Of a stretch of 64,000 nucleotides of DNA, positions 7,078-18,676 are shown in pieces. Source of the stretch: Vibrio owensii CAIM 1854 = LMG 25443. Lineage in GTDB: Bacteria; Pseudomonadota; Gammaproteobacteria; Enterobacterales; Vibrionaceae. The DNA is taken from NCBI RefSeq assembly GCF_000817815.1, contig NZ_JPRD01000020.1, forward strand, positions 149,509 through 213,508. Direction: 5' to 3'. The stretch's first letter is position 1; each line of letters opens with the position of its first letter. The translations under genes were made by a program, and so were the position numbers. The notes below the pieces were generated by a model that was not told where the DNA came from, did no database searches, and saw nothing but the letters and a program-made list of their open reading frames with translations.

Positions 7078-8561
7078 GTAATGAGATTACGGCCGACAAA
7101 CGGGGAATAGCCACCGTCGCCGTGATGCTTTCGGCCATCATGGTGCTGATAGACATGACCGTTGCTAACGTGTCGCTTTCACACATGATGGGCGCGTTGG
7201 GCGCAACGGCAGACCAAATCACTTGGGTGCTAACTGGCTACAGCATGGCTGAGGCGATCTTCATTCCGATGACCAGTTTCTGGGTATCGAGATTTGGTGA
7301 GCGCAAAGTCATGCTGGTGGCGGTCATCGGCTTTGTGATTGCCAGTGCTTTCTGTGGACAAGCGGGCTCACTCGAAGAGATGGTGGTGTTCCGTATTATC
7401 CAAGGTGCGTTTGGTGCCTCGGTTATTCCACTGGCGCAATCGACACTGGTTCAGATTTACCCTTCTGAACAAAAAGGCAAGGCGATGGCGATCTTCTCCA
7501 TCGGTATCTTGCTTGGTCCGATTTTAGGCCCGGTAGTGGGCGGTGTGATTACTGACAACATCAATTGGCGTTGGATCTTCTACGTCAACTTGCCATTTGG
7601 CTTGGTGTGTACTGCGCTGATTTATCGCTACATCCACATCAGTAACAAATCCAAACCGAACTTCGACTGGTGGATCATTGGTTATATGGCCCTAGGGGTC
7701 GGTGCGTTGCAGTTTGTGCTCGACAAAGGTAACGACGAAGACTGGTTCAACTCCCGCATTATCCAAACCGCAGTCTTGCTGGCGATCATGGGCTTAATCA
7801 TGTGGATCTACCGCAGTTGGAAGACCAAGAGCCCCATTGCGCCTCTGTGGCTCCTCAAGGACAAAAACCTCATGGTCTCGTCCTTAATGATGGCGGTGGT
7901 GTCGATGGCCATGTTCGGCTTGACCACTCAACAACCAATGTTGCTTGAAAGCTTATTAAACTACCCAGTGTCCACCACAGGCATGTTAATGGCACCACGG
8001 GGTTTGGCGTCTGCCTGTATGCTGATATTGGTGATTGTGATTAACCCACAATTCGATCCAAGGTTGAAGATTGTCTTTGGCCTAACCTGTATCGGTATTG
8101 GTAGTTACCTCATGACCTTGTACTCCATGGAAATCGATACCTTCTGGATCGTGATGCCAAGTATGATTCAGGGCACGGGTTTAGGTTTGACCTTCTCGAC
8201 CTTATCGACACTGGCGTACATGACATTGCCGAAAGAGCAGTCGGTGGCAGGGGCGAGTATTTTTAACTTGTTCCGCACCATTGGTAGTTCGTTTGGTATT
8301 TCGATTGCGACTACGTACCAATACCGTGACAGCCAACAGCAATGGCACGCTTTGGGAGAAGGCTTTAACCCTTATAACCCAGTGCTGCATGACTGGGCTG
8401 CGAAACAGGGATTATCAATTACTGATCCTGCGGCATTGGAGCAATACCAGAACATGCTCCATCAGCAATCGCAAATGGTGGCCTTTGTGCATACCTTCCA
8501 GTTGGTCGGGGTGATGTTCGTTATCATGATGCCGATGCTGATATTTATCCGCTCAAGGTAA
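7074..8561 (+). CDS. EmrB-family MFS multidrug exporter (DHA2, 14 TM)
   Basis: This 495-residue inner membrane transporter matches the DHA2 drug:H+ antiporter family in length. MFS motif C is visible as GILLGPILGPVVGGVITD, with NWRWIFYVNLPFG immediately after, and an early D-x-T pair (LIDMTVANVSL) in helix 1. The loop motif VSRFGERKVMLV corresponds to motif A. It works with the upstream adaptor to expel amphipathic compounds. The ATG overlaps the adaptor stop (ATGA arrangement). A near-perfect terminator follows. The substrate is not predictable, and no regulator gene lies next to the pair. Confidence 0.93.
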   Translation: MSNEITADKRGIATVAVMLSAIMVLIDMTVANVSLSHMMGALGATADQITWVLTGYSMAEAIFIPMTSFWVSRFGERKVMLVAVIGFVIASAFCGQAGSLEEMVVFRIIQGAFGASVIPLAQSTLVQIYPSEQKGKAMAIFSIGILLGPILGPVVGGVITDNINWRWIFYVNLPFGLVCTALIYRYIHISNKSKPNFDWWIIGYMALGVGALQFVLDKGNDEDWFNSRIIQTAVLLAIMGLIMWIYRSWKTKSPIAPLWLLKDKNLMVSSLMMAVVSMAMFGLTTQQPMLLESLLNYPVSTTGMLMAPRGLASACMLILVIVINPQFDPRLKIVFGLTCIGIGSYLMTLYSMEIDTFWIVMPSMIQGTGLGLTFSTLSTLAYMTLPKEQSVAGASIFNLFRTIGSSFGISIATTYQYRDSQQQWHALGEGFNPYNPVLHDWAAKQGLSITDPAALEQYQNMLHQQSQMVAFVHTFQLVGVMFVIMMPMLIFIRSR

Positions 8562-8577
8562 AACTCAAAAGCCAAAC

Positions 8578-8616
8578 AAAAGCGCCCTTAACTCAGCCAG
8601 TTAAGGGCGCTTTTTT
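8578..8616 (+). terminator. Rho-independent terminator after the emrAB-like operon
   Basis: The stem AAAAGCGCCCTTAACT pairs with AGTTAAGGGCGCTTTT around a 5-nt loop and ends in six T residues. The A-rich left arm means it can also serve rof, which converges from the right. Confidence 0.95.
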
Positions 8617-8647
8617 ATGTCTAACTTTTCTATCGGCTTTCGAGCAG

Positions 8648-8893
8648 TTAACCGAAGGTTACTTCACTGAAATGCGGATTGTCTTTGAGTGCCTTCATCG
8701 CAATCAATTGTTCGGTTGGGAACGAAATGTGCTCGCCATCGATATCCAAAAATAAGCACTCTTGTCGCTCGATATCGTAGCCTGTATCAAATGCGCTGCC
8801 TTGATGTTTCTCACCGTTTCTGAGGGTGATCTCCACGGGCAGATTAAACATACAGGCGATTTCAATAAAATCGTATTGGCTGCAGGTCACCAT
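8648..8893 (-). CDS. rof: Rho-binding antiterminator (Rof/YaeO family)
   Basis: This 81-residue protein has the Rof layout: an opening C-x-x-Y/D-x-I/L-E-I/L-A-C segment (SQYDFIEIACMF), a basic turn around RNGEKHQGSA, and strands ECLFLDIDGEHISFPTEQL that form the Sm-like beta barrel. Rof of E. coli binds Rho hexamers and lowers Rho-dependent termination under stress. The length is close to the E. coli protein (86 residues). AGGAGAAAAG precedes the ATG on the minus strand. The gene stands alone and converges with the efflux operon. Confidence 0.85.
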   Translation of the reverse strand: MVTCSQYDFIEIACMFNLPVEITLRNGEKHQGSAFDTGYDIERQECLFLDIDGEHISFPTEQLIAMKALKDNPHFSEVTFG

Positions 8894-9050
8894 AACTTTT
8901 CTCCTTCTCTCTTCCTTATCAAGACCGATAAAGGACAGAAATACTTCTCTGAAACCTAATCTTCATCTTACGCCCTATTTTGGTCATGAAAAAGACATAC
9001 AAGCAGGCTTAACTAAAACCATAGTTTAGTGAACAAGACGTAGATAGGAC

Positions 9051-10184
9051 ATGTCTGAAACGACACTTAAAAACACGTACTTGGCTCGTGAGCGCGCAAC
9101 GCAATCACTGATTACTCCTCACACTTACTACGCGCAGTTGGCGCATCGCATTAACCACTCACCTCAATTTGAACATGGACGCGTCAAAGACAAGATGCCA
9201 AATGTGCCAAGCCCTCAGTCTTTTTGGCAAGTGTGCTGGGCCTACATGGGTGGACGTTCGCCGCTCAGTCCCGATAACCAGTTGCCTTATTCATCGATAG
9301 AGCCGACGCGGTTTGAGCAGCGACAACAAGCGATGCGAGTCACTTGGCTCGGGCATTCCACTTTGATGATTGAGACAGATGGCGTGCGCATTCTGACTGA
9401 CCCTGTATTCGACTATGCGTCGCCTTTGATTGCTAAGGCATGGTTTGAGCGCAATATCCCCAATACAGCTGTACGTGATAGCTTGCCGATTCCGGATGTC
9501 ATCGTGATCTCTCATGATCATTACGATCACCTCGAAGCCTCGACCATACGTTACTATTCTGATAAATCCGTAACATTTTACGTGCCACTCGGTGTCGGTA
9601 AGCATCTGATTCGTTGGGGCGTTAAACCTGATAACGTGGTGGAATTTGATTGGTGGGAGAGCGTTTATTATGCCAATGTTGAGTTGATATGTACGCCAGC
9701 CAATCACAACTCAGGGCGCACTTATCTGGATAAGAATTCGACCTTATGGGCATCTTGGGTGGTAAAAGGGCAGCAAGAGACCCTCTATTTCAGCGGCGAC
9801 AGTGCATACGATAGCCACTTTGCACAAATTGCTCAGCGTTGCGGCCCGATTGATATCGCCTGTTTGGAAGTCGCGGCAGATGTGAAAGGCAACCAAGGTT
9901 ATCCGGTTGAGAACTGGGGACACATGCAAGCGCATCACACCGTACGCGCATTCAAAGACCTGCAAGCGAAGAAGTTGCTACCTGTGCACTGGGCAACGTA
10001 TGAGCTGTTTACGCACAAATGGGATGAGCCCATTGAGGACTTGATTGAACATTGCCAAGCTGATCACATTGAGCTGATAACTCCGATGGCGGGAGAGAGT
10101 TTTTACGTGGCAAAAGAATATAAAAATAAGCCTTGGTGGCAAGCCAATAAATTATGTGAGCAAGCTAGAAAAATACGGATATAA
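9051..10184 (+). CDS. Metallo-beta-lactamase-fold hydrolase, NAPE-PLD/RomA-like
   Basis: This 377-residue protein is probably cytoplasmic, since no signal peptide is visible. The fold is shown by VTWLGHSTLMIETDGVRILTDPVF (about 98-121), the dinuclear zinc motif HDHYDHLE (H155-D156-H157, D159-H160), a TPANHNSGR segment, YFSGDSAYD (bridging Asp), and GHMQAHH with a later VHWATYELF. This order matches bacterial relatives of N-acylphosphatidylethanolamine phospholipase D and the RomA/UlaG-like group. The true substrate is unknown. GATAGGAC precedes the ATG. The gene is monocistronic in appearance. Confidence 0.85.
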   Translation: MSETTLKNTYLARERATQSLITPHTYYAQLAHRINHSPQFEHGRVKDKMPNVPSPQSFWQVCWAYMGGRSPLSPDNQLPYSSIEPTRFEQRQQAMRVTWLGHSTLMIETDGVRILTDPVFDYASPLIAKAWFERNIPNTAVRDSLPIPDVIVISHDHYDHLEASTIRYYSDKSVTFYVPLGVGKHLIRWGVKPDNVVEFDWWESVYYANVELICTPANHNSGRTYLDKNSTLWASWVVKGQQETLYFSGDSAYDSHFAQIAQRCGPIDIACLEVAADVKGNQGYPVENWGHMQAHHTVRAFKDLQAKKLLPVHWATYELFTHKWDEPIEDLIEHCQADHIELITPMAGESFYVAKEYKNKPWWQANKLCEQARKIRI

Positions 10185-10640
10185 TATGACGGCGCTTCAA
10201 TAATACCTCGGTTAATTTAATCAACTTTCTTGCTCCTTATAACAAGGATTTTACTGGTCATCGATTCAATAAATTACCAGTGAGTCACTATTTTTCTGTG
10301 ATCCCTCACGATAATAAATCTCTGAGTACAACTTTTTGATACTTCTTACCTAATAAAATAACCTTCTGAGAGAAAACTTTTACTAAAAATCTTTGTGAAC
10401 TTAATTTTACGCATCAAAACAATTATACTCGTCGCCATACTGATAAGGCTTAAAATAGATGGTCAAAGTGTGAACGCAATGAGTAAAACTTGATCAGTTA
10501 ACAACTAGTAAAAGTCTCATCGTTGAAACCGATTTAATTGATAAAGAGTGCTGGGAATAATTGGAACCAGCATCACAAGAGTAGGATTCTCTTGAATATA
10601 TCATCAGGGATGCTGAAGAAATTAAAACAGGCATTGTTAG
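10185..10640. other. AT-rich intergenic region with tandem short inverted repeats
   Basis: I see no gene. Near the right end two short inverted repeats lie in tandem: TGCTGG/CCAGCA (10550-10573) and CAAGAG/CTCTTG (10577-10595). They are 45-90 bp before the regulator start and could form leader hairpins or an autoregulatory site. Promoter elements were not assigned with confidence. Confidence 0.4.
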
Positions 10641-11408
10641 ATGAATAATTCTGCAACGTATTTACTTGCTGCTTTACGAGAAAAAATTAAAGAGAAAGGG
10701 ATTTGTTATTCCGATCTCTCTGCTGGAATGGGGATTCCTCTATCAACCATTAAGAGACAGTTACACAATACGTCTTTAGGGTTGGACAAAATACTCTCGT
10801 ATGCCACTCATTTAGATACTGACTTAGTCGAATTGTCCATGCGTGGTAAACAGCTGCAACAAGAAAACGAGCAATTTATCACCGACATTAACAGTGACAT
10901 ATTTCACCAGTATCCGTACCTGTTTGATTTCTTGTATTTATTACGTCGGAAGGAATGGTCTCCGCAAGATATTGCGAGCAAATACCAATTGACCCATACC
11001 TCGATCACCCTTTATTTCCGCGCATTGGAAATGATGGATTACATCGAGCTAAAAGGTGATGACCAATACCGCTTTAAAGACCAAGGTCGCTTTATTTTCG
11101 AAGAAGGCTCCAAGCTCGATACTTTGTTTGCTAAGCGCTTTCGAGATGAAGTGTTTAGCCATGATGTGCGACCACCGATTTGCATGGGACGCATTGCTAT
11201 CACTGAAGAGCAGGAAGAGAAACTGGCGAATGAGGTGTACAACAAACTGATAGAGTTTGATGTGCAAAACAAGAGCGGAGAAGGCAGTAAGCGACTGAGA
11301 AACGTCTTGATGACCTACACGCCGGGCAATCAGATATTCCTTTCGGATACGATTCCGAATATTGACGGTGAATTATTAAAAGCCATCTCGATGGCGAATG
11401 AAAAATAG
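10641..11408 (+). CDS. HTH transcriptional regulator (XRE-like N-terminus, winged-helix middle)
   Basis: This 255-residue protein opens with a lambda-repressor-like HTH (about 5-60: LREKIKEKGICYSDLSAGMG, then IPLSTIKRQL). A second helix-turn-helix follows at about 110-140 (WSPQDIASKYQLTHTSITLYFRAL) with the wing-like IELKGDDQYRFKDQG. The C-terminal part is not recognisable and may sense a ligand. The architecture resembles small Vibrio regulators of no known target. The gene lies 260 bp upstream of the GH63 lipoprotein on the same strand, and the inverted repeats between them suggest it controls that gene. This link is inferred from position only. Confidence 0.7.
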   Translation: MNNSATYLLAALREKIKEKGICYSDLSAGMGIPLSTIKRQLHNTSLGLDKILSYATHLDTDLVELSMRGKQLQQENEQFITDINSDIFHQYPYLFDFLYLLRRKEWSPQDIASKYQLTHTSITLYFRALEMMDYIELKGDDQYRFKDQGRFIFEEGSKLDTLFAKRFRDEVFSHDVRPPICMGRIAITEEQEEKLANEVYNKLIEFDVQNKSGEGSKRLRNVLMTYTPGNQIFLSDTIPNIDGELLKAISMANEK

Positions 11409-11443
11409 TGACTATTTAATCACAAAATAAAGAATTTATATTA

Positions 11444-11482
11444 AGTGGGTGTGTTTGATAATGAATGCATCAAAGACCCACT
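11444..11482. repeat. Long interrupted inverted repeat between regulator and GH63 gene
   Basis: AGTGGGT-gtg-TTTGAT pairs with ATCAAA-g-ACCCACT around a 9-nt centre, giving 13 paired positions. A shorter GACCT/AGGTC repeat follows at about 11500-11520. There is no T-run, so an operator for the neighbouring HTH protein or an mRNA-stabilising hairpin is more likely than a terminator. Confidence 0.5.
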
Positions 11483-11512
11483 ATTATCCAAAATTAATGA
11501 CCTGTTATTTAA

Positions 11513-14359
<2,847 letters not shown>

Positions 14360-14459
14360 GGCTCATTCGTCACTAACAACGAGAAGATTTGGGCGTTGCA
14401 GATGACCCCCCTAGCATCTGCAATCGCTTCATCCTCTTCAAATTAGGCTCAATAAGATC

Positions 14460-14489
14460 AAACCGGACGGTGATCTCCGTCCGGTTTTT
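14460..14489 (+). terminator. Rho-independent terminator after the GH63 gene
   Basis: The stem AAACCGGACGG/CCGTCCGGTTT with a 6-nt loop is followed by T residues. A second hairpin without T-run (TTGCAGATG/CATCTGCAA, 14396-14423) lies closer to the stop codon. Confidence 0.92.
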
Positions 14490-14880
14490 GTAGAGTTAAA
14501 ACACTACTTTTCGGCACTTTTCAAAAACTTGTAGGCAAGAAAAATTGCGCTACAAAGCCACTTTCCTTTAAAAACCAATAGTTAACCACCCCGCATTTCG
14601 TTCTGTCTATTTTCGATACATAACATTTATAAAATGATCGTTTAACTGTTTTGTAACAAAATATATCCTTCATAAATCAATGAGGTCGTTAAATATTCAT
14701 ACGAAAGCATTAAGAGTTGTCCTAACCTCGCCGCTGGCCAGCCGCTCCGAGCCGAAATCATTCCTAAACTCTACTCTTCCGCTTGAATCTACCTCATTCT
14801 AAGGAGCGTATTGATAAATACCTCACTTTCTTAGTAGTCAGCATGACGTGTTGCGACGCAGCACCATCAAGGAAGGTGAC
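14490..14880. other. AT-rich intergenic region
   Basis: No gene, tRNA or clear repeat is seen. The segment 14570-14720 is AT-rich and probably contains the promoter for the following gene. The exact elements cannot be assigned. Confidence 0.3.
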
Positions 14881-15600
14881 ATGAACTGTTTACAGACCAG
14901 CCTTTATAACTTGCTAGAAGACAATAACTTTGTACCCTCTAAAGAGTACAAAGCCTCTATTGCAAGCTACCTACATTCCGATTCCTCACTTACACCTCAA
15001 GCGATGGGCAAGCTCACTGGAGAAATATTCCAGAGCAAACAAACCATGGCGTATTACTTGCTGCACAATGCCATCAACGAAGAAGAGGGCGCAGAGCGAC
15101 TCAAAATGATTGCCAATCGTTATGCGCAAGGGGAAATGAAGCAGCAAATCATGCATCACTGCCAAAACGACAGAAACCACTCGGCCATGTACGCCAGTTT
15201 GATCCCATTAACGGGTTACCAAACCGAGGTATACCAAGAAGAAAAGTCGAGTGATTTCAGCAATGTGAGCAACTTTTACGACGACATTAAAATCCATCTT
15301 TTCCGAGCTCACTCCGTCGAACTTCGTTCTTGGTGTCTATTAGTTTCTCAACTGAGTTTTATTGACCAATCGGATATTCCGTATTTGAAAGAGATGCGAC
15401 CGACCATTCAGCAGATTTTAGATGATGAGGTGAGGCAGGTTTCCTACACGGCGCAACACGTTAGCCAGTGGTTGGAAGAAGATCCGTCATTGTGCCAAGC
15501 CTTCACGCAATGCATGAACCACACCTACCGCGAAACATGGGACTACCTTGCCTCCATGGCGGAGTTCATGCGAGACAGTGCGCCTTACTTTATGGTCTAG
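14881..15600 (+). CDS. Uncharacterised all-helical protein, possibly ferritin-like
   Basis: This 239-residue soluble protein has no signal peptide. I chose the ATG at 14881 because AAGGAAGG lies 4-5 nt upstream; a GTG at 14848 is also in frame. The sequence is almost entirely helical. Acidic and histidine residues recur in helix-like spacing: EGAERLKMI, GEMKQQIMHHC, DRNHSAMYASL, RAHSVELRSW and LDDEVRQVSY. This is reminiscent of diiron four-helix bundles (E...ExxH patterns), but a canonical pair of ExxH motifs is not evident, so metal binding is only a suggestion. I do not recognise the family. It stands alone between two intergenic regions. Confidence 0.7.
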   Translation: MNCLQTSLYNLLEDNNFVPSKEYKASIASYLHSDSSLTPQAMGKLTGEIFQSKQTMAYYLLHNAINEEEGAERLKMIANRYAQGEMKQQIMHHCQNDRNHSAMYASLIPLTGYQTEVYQEEKSSDFSNVSNFYDDIKIHLFRAHSVELRSWCLLVSQLSFIDQSDIPYLKEMRPTIQQILDDEVRQVSYTAQHVSQWLEEDPSLCQAFTQCMNHTYRETWDYLASMAEFMRDSAPYFMV

Positions 15601-15638
15601 GAACAGAACACTTGAGTTTAAAGGCTTGGCCGAGAGGC

Positions 15639-15890
15639 TCAACGTTGTTTGTACTGCGTTGGGCAATAGCCTCTGTTCACGTCTGGTGAGCGCAGTTTTA
15701 AGTGTTTGGTGTTGCGTCCAGATACACGTTGACGCCAAAGCTTGAAACTGCGGGGTTTGAGGTGGCGACGCATCAGGCTGATAACGCCATTTTCGTTCAG
15801 GCCGAATTGATGCTCAATGGCTTCAAACGGGGTTCGGTCTTCCCATGCCATTTCTATGATTCTGGATAGTGCGTCGTCGCTGAGTGTCAT
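15639..15890 (-). CDS. TIGR03643/DUF2805 family small protein
   Basis: This 83-residue basic protein has the start MTLSDDALSRIIEMAWEDRT and the segment FGLNENGVISLMRRHLKPRSFKLWRQR, which matches the TIGR03643 (DUF2805) family common in marine gamma-proteobacteria. The family has a helix-turn-helix-like middle and no known function. It converges with the preceding helical protein and is probably monocistronic. A possible nucleic-acid-binding role rests only on composition and helix pattern. Confidence 0.85.
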   Translation of the reverse strand: MTLSDDALSRIIEMAWEDRTPFEAIEHQFGLNENGVISLMRRHLKPRSFKLWRQRVSGRNTKHLKLRSPDVNRGYCPTQYKQR

Positions 15891-16019
15891 GGTGTGTTCC
15901 TAATCAAAGTTGCCTATTTAAGCTTAGGAACACACATACGTAATCTACGCCGAAACGGTTTAATTGGAAGCCGCTTTTAACCGATAAAATGAGGAAATAA
16001 AGTTAGGAATAGCAACGAG

Positions 16020-16439
16020 TTATTTCTGTGGTTTAAGCTCGACCACATTGCCTTCTGGATCTTCTAAATACACAGAGCGACCGAAGCCCTGAGCACCATA
16101 TCGTTCGGCAAACTCTTCAACGTGGACGTTATGTTGATGAAGATATTCAAGCAACTCAGACTCTTCAAAAGGCGCAATTTGCAGGCAGAAATGGTCGAGG
16201 TTGCGGCCATCTTGGCTTGGCGATTTACCGCCTAACTTTCCGAGTTCACTCTCAACCGTTACCAAATCAATGATGGCTGTGCCAGCACGTAACTGTGTAA
16301 GCCCTAAGTCGGGTAACTCCCGCTCGATAGGACACCCCAATAGATCTCGATAGAAACGGAGCATCGCATCGAGATTATCCGTTCTCAATACCACGTGGTC
16401 GAGGGCTTTGATTTCAATGGGGTTACGCTGGTTTGCCAT
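16020..16439 (-). CDS. VOC-family (glyoxalase/dioxygenase fold) protein
   Basis: This 139-residue protein forms one VOC module. It begins with ALDHVVLRTDNLDAMLRFYRDLLGC (first betaalphabeta unit, metal ligand His15) and continues with NLDHFCLQIAPF (second His, about 82). It ends with GRSVYLEDPEGNVVELKPQ (metal ligand Glu near the C-terminus). All likely metal ligands are present, so it may be an active lyase, dioxygenase or resistance-type protein. The family is too diverse to name a substrate. AGGAACACGTC precedes the ATG. LysE lies upstream on the same strand with a 39-bp gap, so co-transcription is plausible. Confidence 0.87.
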   Translation of the reverse strand: MANQRNPIEIKALDHVVLRTDNLDAMLRFYRDLLGCPIERELPDLGLTQLRAGTAIIDLVTVESELGKLGGKSPSQDGRNLDHFCLQIAPFEESELLEYLHQHNVHVEEFAERYGAQGFGRSVYLEDPEGNVVELKPQK

Positions 16440-16478
16440 GACGTGTTCCTTTTTCGAGCATTGAGAAAAGTATACGCA

Positions 16479-17075
16479 CTAAACCAGCAAGCTGATCGCC
16501 AGAGCCAGTATGACAAAGCCAATAATGAACTCAAGAACCTGCCAAGAGCGAGCGTGCTTAAAGATGGGGATCAGCAATTTAGCGCCATAGCCAAGGCTGA
16601 AAAAGAACACGAAGGAAGCCGATACCGCACCCACTGCAAACTGCCATTTGTGTGGTTCATACTGGGTGGAAATCGATCCTAATAGCACAACGGTATCAAG
16701 GTAAACATGCGGGTTTAACCAAGTGAATGCCAAGCAGAACAGAGCGGTTTGCCATGCACTTTTGGAGGCATCACCTTCAGGATTCATCACGTGTTTTTGC
16801 GTCAATGCCGAGCGTAAACTGCTGAGACCATACCAAGTTAGGAACGCAGCACCAGCGTAACGCGCGATGGTTTCAATCAAGGGAAATTGCTTCACCAAGT
16901 AGCCAAAGCCCGCCACTCCAAGGGAAATCAAAATCGCATCGGAGAGTGCACAAATAAAGCACACCAGAAACACATGATGCTGTTTGATGCCTTGTTTCAG
17001 CACAAAGGCGTTTTGCGCTCCGATAGCAAGAATCAGTGATATGCCGAGCGTAAAGCCAGCAAGGTAGGTGGTCAT
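16479..17075 (-). CDS. LysE/ArgO-family amino acid exporter
   Basis: This 198-residue inner membrane protein has six predicted membrane segments. LysE hallmarks are FTLGISLILAIGAQNAFVLKQGI near the N-terminus, FICALSDAILISLGVAGFG in the second segment, and TWLNPHVYLDTVVLLGSIS, which carries the conserved Asn-Pro. Members export lysine, arginine or related basic amino acids. The motif details are closest to ArgO/YggA as I remember them, but ArgO is normally paired with a divergent LysR-type ArgP and none is adjacent here. A ribosome binding site GGAAGAGAG precedes the ATG. Confidence 0.88.
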   Translation of the reverse strand: MTTYLAGFTLGISLILAIGAQNAFVLKQGIKQHHVFLVCFICALSDAILISLGVAGFGYLVKQFPLIETIARYAGAAFLTWYGLSSLRSALTQKHVMNPEGDASKSAWQTALFCLAFTWLNPHVYLDTVVLLGSISTQYEPHKWQFAVGAVSASFVFFFSLGYGAKLLIPIFKHARSWQVLEFIIGFVILALAISLLV

Positions 17076-17229
17076 TCTCTCTTCCTTGAACGTCGACCAA
17101 ATATGGCTTCAAACCATAACCTTGTCATTGGTCTGGAGCAAGTAGCACGTAATGACGTGACCGAGAAACATGAAACGCTACTCCAAAGAGTAACGTTTCA
17201 ATCTTTGCTTCACGGATTAATCGCAGCGC

Positions 17230-18537
17230 TTACTCGACTGGGGCGATCTCCGGCATCTGATATTCGCCACTTTGAATCGCTTCGTCCGCACCGTAGAAGC
17301 GCATGATGGCGTAAAACGGTTTTTCTGGTACTGGCAAGTAATTCGGGTCATCCGCATTGCTTTTCGTGTCAGAGCTCATGTGAATGGTGTAGTAACCATC
17401 TGCATCAGGCTTCATGCTGCGATCCCCACGACTGTGTCGGTTTAAGGCGTTTTTCGCCATCAAACGGTTATCACTACCGTAAATGGTTACCGACCAAAAC
17501 TCACTGACATTTGGGGCTTTAAAGCGCATCACGTAGTCATGCTTAGAGCCATCCAGCTTTTCCCCTTTGGTATCAAAATCCGTCTTGCGGTAAGACGCTT
17601 CAATAGGTGGCAAGCCCCATTGGCCAAGGTACGTGCCCTCAGCAAAGACTTCGCGTGGGGTATCGCCAAGGGTGTCGCGCGTGCCTAGTATCTGACGGGC
17701 ATCCGTGACTTTCGGTGCCAACTCGATAATACGCTGCATGCCTTGTTTTTCTGCTGCTTTGGCAAGCTTCAATTGCTCAGGCGTGAAGTCGGTTTTACAA
17801 GCTTCGACACCGATAGGTTGGTATTTTTCTAACCATTGTTTATCAGCATCACCCATCGTGCCATCGCAAAGGACGAAGTTAACACGCTCCAGCCAAGTCG
17901 AATGTTTCGGATCTGGGTAGGTGCGCTGCACGGGTTTCGGTCCGTTTTGACCTAGGTACTCAGACAAGGTGCGGATAGTCCATTGATCCATATAATCGAG
18001 TGCGATTTTCGTGTCTTCGCCACCCAGCGCCATGATTCGTCCCATCAGCTTCACTAGGTTACTGTCGACACGAATCACCTCATCGACGGAATCCGGAACC
18101 TCACCTTGCCAATCGTTGGCCGCAAACATGAATTGGCCACCTTCTGTGCCACGCGTTCGTGAGCTGAATGCCGCGTTGGTGTAGTGACCCATGTCCATGG
18201 TGTGCAATATCCAATAGCGTCCTTCATCCATATCTGGAACGCTGACGATAACGGGTTCAGCAGCAACGTCTAACCAGCCCATCAAGTGGAGTGTGTCGTT
18301 GTTGATGGTCGGGTGCGCGGTATAGGTGTCATCGGCCAAGCCGCGAATGTTTTGAAAGCGATTGAGTGGGTAATCATTTTCTACCGCAGTGTGGTAGAAG
18401 AATTTGTACGCCTCATCAATCGAGTATCCATAAATGTAGGCATCTTTCGCGAGTTCGCTATTGGCCGTATCGGCAAGGGCAGGTTGAGCGCCGAGTGCAG
18501 ACAAACCCAACAAGGTGATAAGAAGTTTCTTTTTCAT
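17230..18537 (-). CDS. Periplasmic DUF1254/DUF1214 domain protein
   Basis: This 435-residue secreted protein has a Sec signal peptide (MKKKLLITLLGLSALGAQPALAD, cleaved after ALA). I place the start at the ATG giving MKKK; a longer frame starting at 18573 would spoil the signal sequence. The DUF1254 part (about 40-170) includes AKDAYIYGYSIDEAYKFFYH, DTLHLMGWLDVAAEPVIVSVPD and GRYWILHTMDMGHYTNAAFSS. The DUF1214 part (about 330-430) includes FWSVTIYGSDNRLMAKNALNRHSRGDR and PFYAIMRFYGADE. The function is unknown; structures of relatives are beta-sandwich folds. A LysR-type gene is divergently transcribed from the adjacent 140-bp region and is the likely regulator. Confidence 0.9.
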   Translation of the reverse strand: MKKKLLITLLGLSALGAQPALADTANSELAKDAYIYGYSIDEAYKFFYHTAVENDYPLNRFQNIRGLADDTYTAHPTINNDTLHLMGWLDVAAEPVIVSVPDMDEGRYWILHTMDMGHYTNAAFSSRTRGTEGGQFMFAANDWQGEVPDSVDEVIRVDSNLVKLMGRIMALGGEDTKIALDYMDQWTIRTLSEYLGQNGPKPVQRTYPDPKHSTWLERVNFVLCDGTMGDADKQWLEKYQPIGVEACKTDFTPEQLKLAKAAEKQGMQRIIELAPKVTDARQILGTRDTLGDTPREVFAEGTYLGQWGLPPIEASYRKTDFDTKGEKLDGSKHDYVMRFKAPNVSEFWSVTIYGSDNRLMAKNALNRHSRGDRSMKPDADGYYTIHMSSDTKSNADDPNYLPVPEKPFYAIMRFYGADEAIQSGEYQMPEIAPVE

Positions 18538-18676
18538 AGCTGACATCATCCAAATAGTGTGTGGTGAATGCACTCACTATAAATTTTGTCCGCGCTATGA
18601 CAGAAATGAATTGGTGGTATTTAGCTCATACCATTATTGTTATAGAGTTGGTCAAAATGCAGAAAAGGTGCTGAGC

